Part shown: in pieces, positions 6,369 to 6,850 of the stretch | How the letters are laid out: each line of letters opens with the position of its first letter | How positions within the stretch are numbered: the first letter of the stretch is position 1 | Source of the DNA: Mycobacterium sp. | GTDB lineage: Bacteria; Actinomycetota; Actinomycetes; Mycobacteriales; Mycobacteriaceae | Assembly: GCA_025965815.1 (NCBI GenBank) | Contig: JAOPWF010000067.1 | Span: 1 to 6,850, forward strand | Direction of reading: 5' to 3' | DNA length: 6,850 nucleotides | Notes under the pieces: model-generated | Told to the model about the DNA's origin: nothing | Databases searched by the model: none | The model's input: the letters and a program-made list of their open reading frames with translations, nothing else | Program-made: the position numbers and the translations under genes

Positions 6369-6737
6369 GTGTATCGCAATCCGCACGACCTCCGGCACGA
6401 CGATGCCGAGGTCCGGGGTGCCGTCCGATTCGGCCTGCTGGTCGCTGTCGGCGCGGTGCTCTTCGTCGTCGTCGCTGCGGTGTGGGTGAGCACCTGTCAC
6501 GGTGCGACCGCCGACACAGTGGCCTGCGGTGCGCCGCAGCGCACACTGCTGGCACTCGGTGCGCCGATCATCTTGCTGATCGGCGGCCTGCGGGCCTTCG
6601 TACGCACGTATCAGGTCTGGCGCCAGCACGGCACCTGGTGGGCGTGGCAGGGCGCCGGCTGGTTTCTGTTCACGCTTATGTTGCTCGTCCTCACGATGAG
6701 CCTGCCCGCGCTGGCCGGACCGGCGCTGGGCGGCTGA
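6369..6737 (+). CDS. Small membrane protein with three predicted transmembrane helices
   Basis: A 122-aa protein with a polar N-terminus (VYRNPHDLRHDDAEVRGAVR) and hydrophobic stretches at about 21-41, 59-77 and 93-112. Cys43 and Cys53 lie in the loop between helices 1 and 2 and could form a disulfide if the loop is extracytoplasmic. A tryptophan-rich segment, WRQHGTWWAWQGAGW, separates helices 2 and 3. The GTG at 6369 is preferred over the in-frame GTG at 6351 because a GGGTAGGG ribosome binding site sits 5 nt upstream of it, while 6351 lies inside the predicted stem. No catalytic motif or known family is recognised. Its size and its place on the lat side of the chromosome suggest the M. tuberculosis transmembrane protein Rv3289c (about 125 aa, between lat and usfY-rsbW-sigF), but this is inferred from context, not alignment. 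A possible SigF-type promoter upstream agrees with that. Confidence 0.75.
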   Translation: MYRNPHDLRHDDAEVRGAVRFGLLVAVGAVLFVVVAAVWVSTCHGATADTVACGAPQRTLLALGAPIILLIGGLRAFVRTYQVWRQHGTWWAWQGAGWFLFTLMLLVLTMSLPALAGPALGG

Positions 6738-6782
6738 CGCCGACGGTCAGGCACGCGTCCGGCTCTGCGCGATGCCGGCGTT

Positions 6783-6850
6783 ATGCGCGACACAGTCCGC
6801 TGTGGATTACTCGATCCTGCAGGCCCGGCCATGGCGGGAAACGACGTCGG
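6783..6850 (+). CDS. Possible start of a further gene, cut by the window edge
   Basis: From ATG 6783 the frame is open to the edge and contains a second in-frame ATG at 6831 (MAGNDV). No convincing ribosome binding site or -10 box precedes either. It is too short to assign, and the 45 bp before it (6738-6782) hold nothing recognisable. Confidence 0.2.
   Translation, partial: MRDTVRCGLLDPAGPAMAGNDV

Overview
This is a high-GC actinobacterial window, most likely from a Mycobacterium/Mycolicibacterium or close relative. The evidence is strong G/C at third codon positions, a mycobacterial-type L-lysine epsilon-aminotransferase (lat), a PknH_C-type lipoprotein, a PAS-ANTAR regulator, GTG starts, and several genes with a TANNNT -10 box 6-7 nt before the start codon (leaderless style). 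The genus is an inference from gene content; no rRNA or marker gene is present.

Layout. Positions 1-900 (+) hold the C-terminal two thirds of lat, cut by the left edge. Positions 948-1634 (+) encode a small secreted lipoprotein with a four-cysteine sensor-like domain. It converges on, and overlaps by 15 bp, a two-gene minus-strand operon for a molybdenum hydroxylase of the xanthine dehydrogenase family: the FAD subunit (5173-4340) comes first, then a fused [2Fe-2S]-molybdopterin catalytic subunit (4343-1620), linked by a GTGA stop/start overlap. Positions 5276-5477 (+) hold a frameshifted, 5'-truncated remnant of an ArsR-family repressor. Positions 5523-6203 (+) encode a PAS-ANTAR protein divergent from the hydroxylase operon. 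Positions 6204-6368 are a structured intergenic region with a SigF/SigB-like promoter, phased direct repeats and a hairpin before a ribosome binding site. Positions 6369-6737 (+) encode a three-helix membrane protein. The last 113 bases contain at most the first codons of another gene.

How it fits together. The FAD and FeS-Mo subunits together contain every redox centre of a cytosolic molybdenum hydroxylase, but no maturation or substrate-pathway gene lies beside them. The active site keeps the Mo-ligand-contacting Gln and the catalytic Glu, but appears to lack the Glu and Arg that bind purines in xanthine oxidase, so the substrate is open. The divergent PAS-ANTAR protein is a plausible but unproven regulator. 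In M. tuberculosis lat is followed by a small membrane protein and the usfY-rsbW-sigF locus; if the 6369-6737 protein is that membrane protein's orthologue, about 5.4 kb of accessory genes lies between lat and the sigF neighbourhood here. No CRISPR array, RNA gene, insertion sequence or phage feature was seen.
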